Assembly (NCBI GenBank): GCA_947371775.1
Contig: CANBQX010000002.1
Coordinates: forward strand, 1-42,063
Direction of reading: 5' to 3'
Length of the DNA stretch: 42,063 nt
Source: Comamonadaceae bacterium
Lineage (GTDB): Bacteria > Pseudomonadota > Gammaproteobacteria > Burkholderiales > Burkholderiaceae_C
Shown: positions 39,929 to 42,063 of the stretch, in pieces
Position numbering within the stretch: position 1 is the stretch's first letter
Layout: each line of letters opens with the position of its first letter
Notes under the pieces: generated by a model
Seen by the model: the letters and a program-made list of their open reading frames with translations, nothing else
Databases searched by the model: none
Told to the model about the DNA's origin: nothing
Program-made: the position numbers and the translations under genes

Positions 39929-41971
39929 TTAGCTGGCGTCCCCCACCGGGGCCTCATCGATATCCACAGCAATGGCGATCGGCCCGGCCGTGTCTTCGTC
40001 ATCGTCTGGCGCCTCATCGGCCGGCGCATCACTGGCATCCGGTACATCCAAACGCTCTATGACAGTGCCCTGAATGTCCAAGGTGATCAAGTCCATCTCG
40101 CCGAGCCGAACCTGCACGCGTGCGCCACGCGGCAAGCCTTGGGCACCCACCACCGGCAGCACCAATGGCAGGGCGTCGGCGCGCACCATGTTGTCCTTGA
40201 ACACGGTGCATACCAGCGTCTCCACGCTGTTGTGTTGCAGGTACTTCAAGGTCCAAAAACGCTCCATGGCGCTTTGGTAGCCGTTGTACGCGCTGTAGGC
40301 CGCGTCGAAGCTGGAAATAATGGAAAACAGCGCCGCGTCTTTGGGCTTGAAAGGCGCGGCCAAAGCCGCCGTGCTGCCGTGCCGGGCGCAGGCAATGATT
40401 TGCCACTGGTTCACCAGGTCGGTGTAGCGGCGCAGGGGCGAGGTGCTCCAGGCATAGCTTTTGACGCCAATGCCGGCGTGCGGGAGCGCTTTGGTGCCCA
40501 TGCGCACTTTGACGCCCGGCGCCAGCGACGCCTGGCTGCGGTAGATGGCGGGCACCCCGAGCTCGGCCATCCAGGAGCCCCAGCTGCTGTTGGCCAAAAT
40601 CATGGCTTCGGCCACGATCAGGTCCAGCGGTGCGCCGCGCTGGCGGGTGCTGATCAGCACCTGCTCGTCGCCCTGGGGCACCACGCCGTTATTGCCCACG
40701 AGTTTGAAGTTGTAATCCGGCCGGTTGAAGGTCTCGGGTTTGCCCCGTACCACTTCGCGCTTGGCCTTGAGGTCGCGTGCCAGTCGGTGCAAAAAGGCCA
40801 GGCTGGGCTGCAGTCCGGTCAAGGGCGCAGGCTCGCTGCCGGCTTCTGCCAGCGGGGTTTGCAACCATTCTTCGGTGACGATGGCGTCCAACTGGTCGTG
40901 GCGCAGGTTGTGGCTGATGGGCACGCTCTCCAGACGCGTCTGCGTTGACGTGATCGTGAGCGTGGCCTCGTCAAAAGTGACGTACAAAGACACTGCCGGG
41001 CAGTCGCGGCCCTCTTGCAAGGTGTAGGTCTGCACCACCGCATCCGGCAGCATGGTGACTTTGTAGCCCGGCATGTAGACGGTGGACAGGCGCGCACGGC
41101 CCAGGCGGTCGATCTCACTGTCTGGCTGCACAGCCAAACCCGGCGCGGCAATGTGCACGCCCACGGTGACCGATCCGCTGCCCAAGCCTTGCACCGACAA
41201 AGCGTCGTCAATCTCGGTGGTCGCGGAGTCGTCGATCGAAAAGGCCGACACGCTTGCGCGCTCCAGCACCTCAGCCACCTGCGGCGCGGCAAGGGCCGCA
41301 AAGCCCACCCCCTGCGGAAAGTTTTCCAGCAAGAAGCGCTTCCAATGGAACTGGTAGGGCGAATCAATCGCGCCGCTGCGCTGCAGCAAGTCCAGGGGGG
41401 CTGTGCGGGTGGCCCGCGAGGCGTCCACCACCGCCTTGTATTCCGGGGCGTTTTTGTCGGGCTTGAACAGAATTTTGTACAGCTGCTCGCGCACGGGTTG
41501 CGGGCACACGCCGTCGGCCAACTCCTGCGCCCACTGCGCAATCAGCGCCACCGTGGCTTTTTTCTTTTCAATCGCTGCGAGCGCCTGGGCAATCACATCG
41601 GCCGATGCTTTGCGAAAAAAGCCTTTGCCTGCGCGGCGGAAGTAGTGCGGCGCCTCAAACAGGCGAAACAACATGGCCGCTTGCTGCTCCAGCGTCGCGT
41701 CCTTGCTGAAGTACTCGCGCGCCAGGGTGGCAAAGGCAAACTCTTCCTCCGGGGAAAACTCCCAGGCCAGCTCCAGCTCAATGCTTTCACTCAGGGCCTG
41801 GGCCGACGCCATGAACGCGGCCGGCGCGGGCTTTTCGAAGCGCAGCAGCACATGGGCCGCCTTGACCTTGACGCGCTTGCCACTGTCGAGCTCGACTTGC
41901 ACCGAAGCATCGCTCTCTGACAGCACCCGACCGGCCATGAATTTTCCGGCTTCATCAAACATTACAAACAT
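39929..41971 (-). CDS. RNB-domain ribonuclease (RNase II/R family)
   Basis: AFSIDDSATTEIDDALSVQGLGSGSVTVGVHIAAPGLAVQPDSEIDRLGRARLSTVYMPGYKVTMLP, SPLRRYTDLVNQWQI. Start taken at MFVMFDEAGKF (41971). Confidence 0.93.
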   Translation of the reverse strand: MFVMFDEAGKFMAGRVLSESDASVQVELDSGKRVKVKAAHVLLRFEKPAPAAFMASAQALSESIELELAWEFSPEEEFAFATLAREYFSKDATLEQQAAMLFRLFEAPHYFRRAGKGFFRKASADVIAQALAAIEKKKATVALIAQWAQELADGVCPQPVREQLYKILFKPDKNAPEYKAVVDASRATRTAPLDLLQRSGAIDSPYQFHWKRFLLENFPQGVGFAALAAPQVAEVLERASVSAFSIDDSATTEIDDALSVQGLGSGSVTVGVHIAAPGLAVQPDSEIDRLGRARLSTVYMPGYKVTMLPDAVVQTYTLQEGRDCPAVSLYVTFDEATLTITSTQTRLESVPISHNLRHDQLDAIVTEEWLQTPLAEAGSEPAPLTGLQPSLAFLHRLARDLKAKREVVRGKPETFNRPDYNFKLVGNNGVVPQGDEQVLISTRQRGAPLDLIVAEAMILANSSWGSWMAELGVPAIYRSQASLAPGVKVRMGTKALPHAGIGVKSYAWSTSPLRRYTDLVNQWQIIACARHGSTAALAAPFKPKDAALFSIISSFDAAYSAYNGYQSAMERFWTLKYLQHNSVETLVCTVFKDNMVRADALPLVLPVVGAQGLPRGARVQVRLGEMDLITLDIQGTVIERLDVPDASDAPADEAPDDDEDTAGPIAIAVDIDEAPVGDAS

Positions 41972-42024
41972 GGCGGGGATTGTCCCATGGCGCAGGCAAC
42001 GACCGCCCACCGGATAATCGCACC

Positions 42025-42063
42025 ATGGCAGTCCCCTTTGGAACAATCAGTTTGCGCAGCCGC
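42025..42063 (+). CDS. Possible start of a divergent CDS (truncated at window end)
   Basis: ATG followed by 12 open codons (MAVPFGTISLRSR...), divergent from the RNB ribonuclease. Too short to identify. Confidence 0.35.
   Translation, partial: MAVPFGTISLRSR

Noticed and set aside
41015-41920. 301-aa forward ORF inside the RNB ribonuclease
   Set aside because: Antisense shadow. RNB motifs are clear on the reverse strand.

Overview
The window is a dense, almost entirely coding chromosomal segment. Gene content, gene order and protein style suggest a betaproteobacterium (Burkholderiales, probably Comamonadaceae; this is inference). From left to right it contains: lysA (5' end cut by the window), msrQ/msrP, a di-haem cytochrome c4-like protein, engB, two lauroyl-acyltransferase paralogs, metK, a glycan/envelope group (GT9, GtrA, GT39/ArnT-like, a polytopic membrane protein and a sialidase/BNR-like protein), a pirin, a YqjK/YqjE/YqjD-like trio, a CobW/COG0523 GTPase with a His-rich loop, a DksA with a long histone-H1-like N-terminus, and a protein with an STAS-like C-terminus. 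These are followed by a complete division/cell-wall (dcw) cluster (mraZ-rsmH-ftsL-ftsI-murE-murF-mraY-murD-ftsW-murG-murC-ddl-ftsQ-ftsA-ftsZ-lpxC). The window ends with the reverse-strand run RNB ribonuclease-tonB-like-mtgA-ruvC. I found no tRNA, rRNA, CRISPR array, transposase or phage module. I see no convincing new multi-gene defence or mobile system. The most interesting signals are regulatory: a structured metK leader ending in a terminator-like hairpin, a near-palindromic divergent promoter between engB and cytochrome c, a 10-bp-phased MraZ-type operator, a possible leaderless lpxC start behind a UUCG terminator, and a Cys-poor DksA with a KAP-rich tail next to a zinc-type GTPase.
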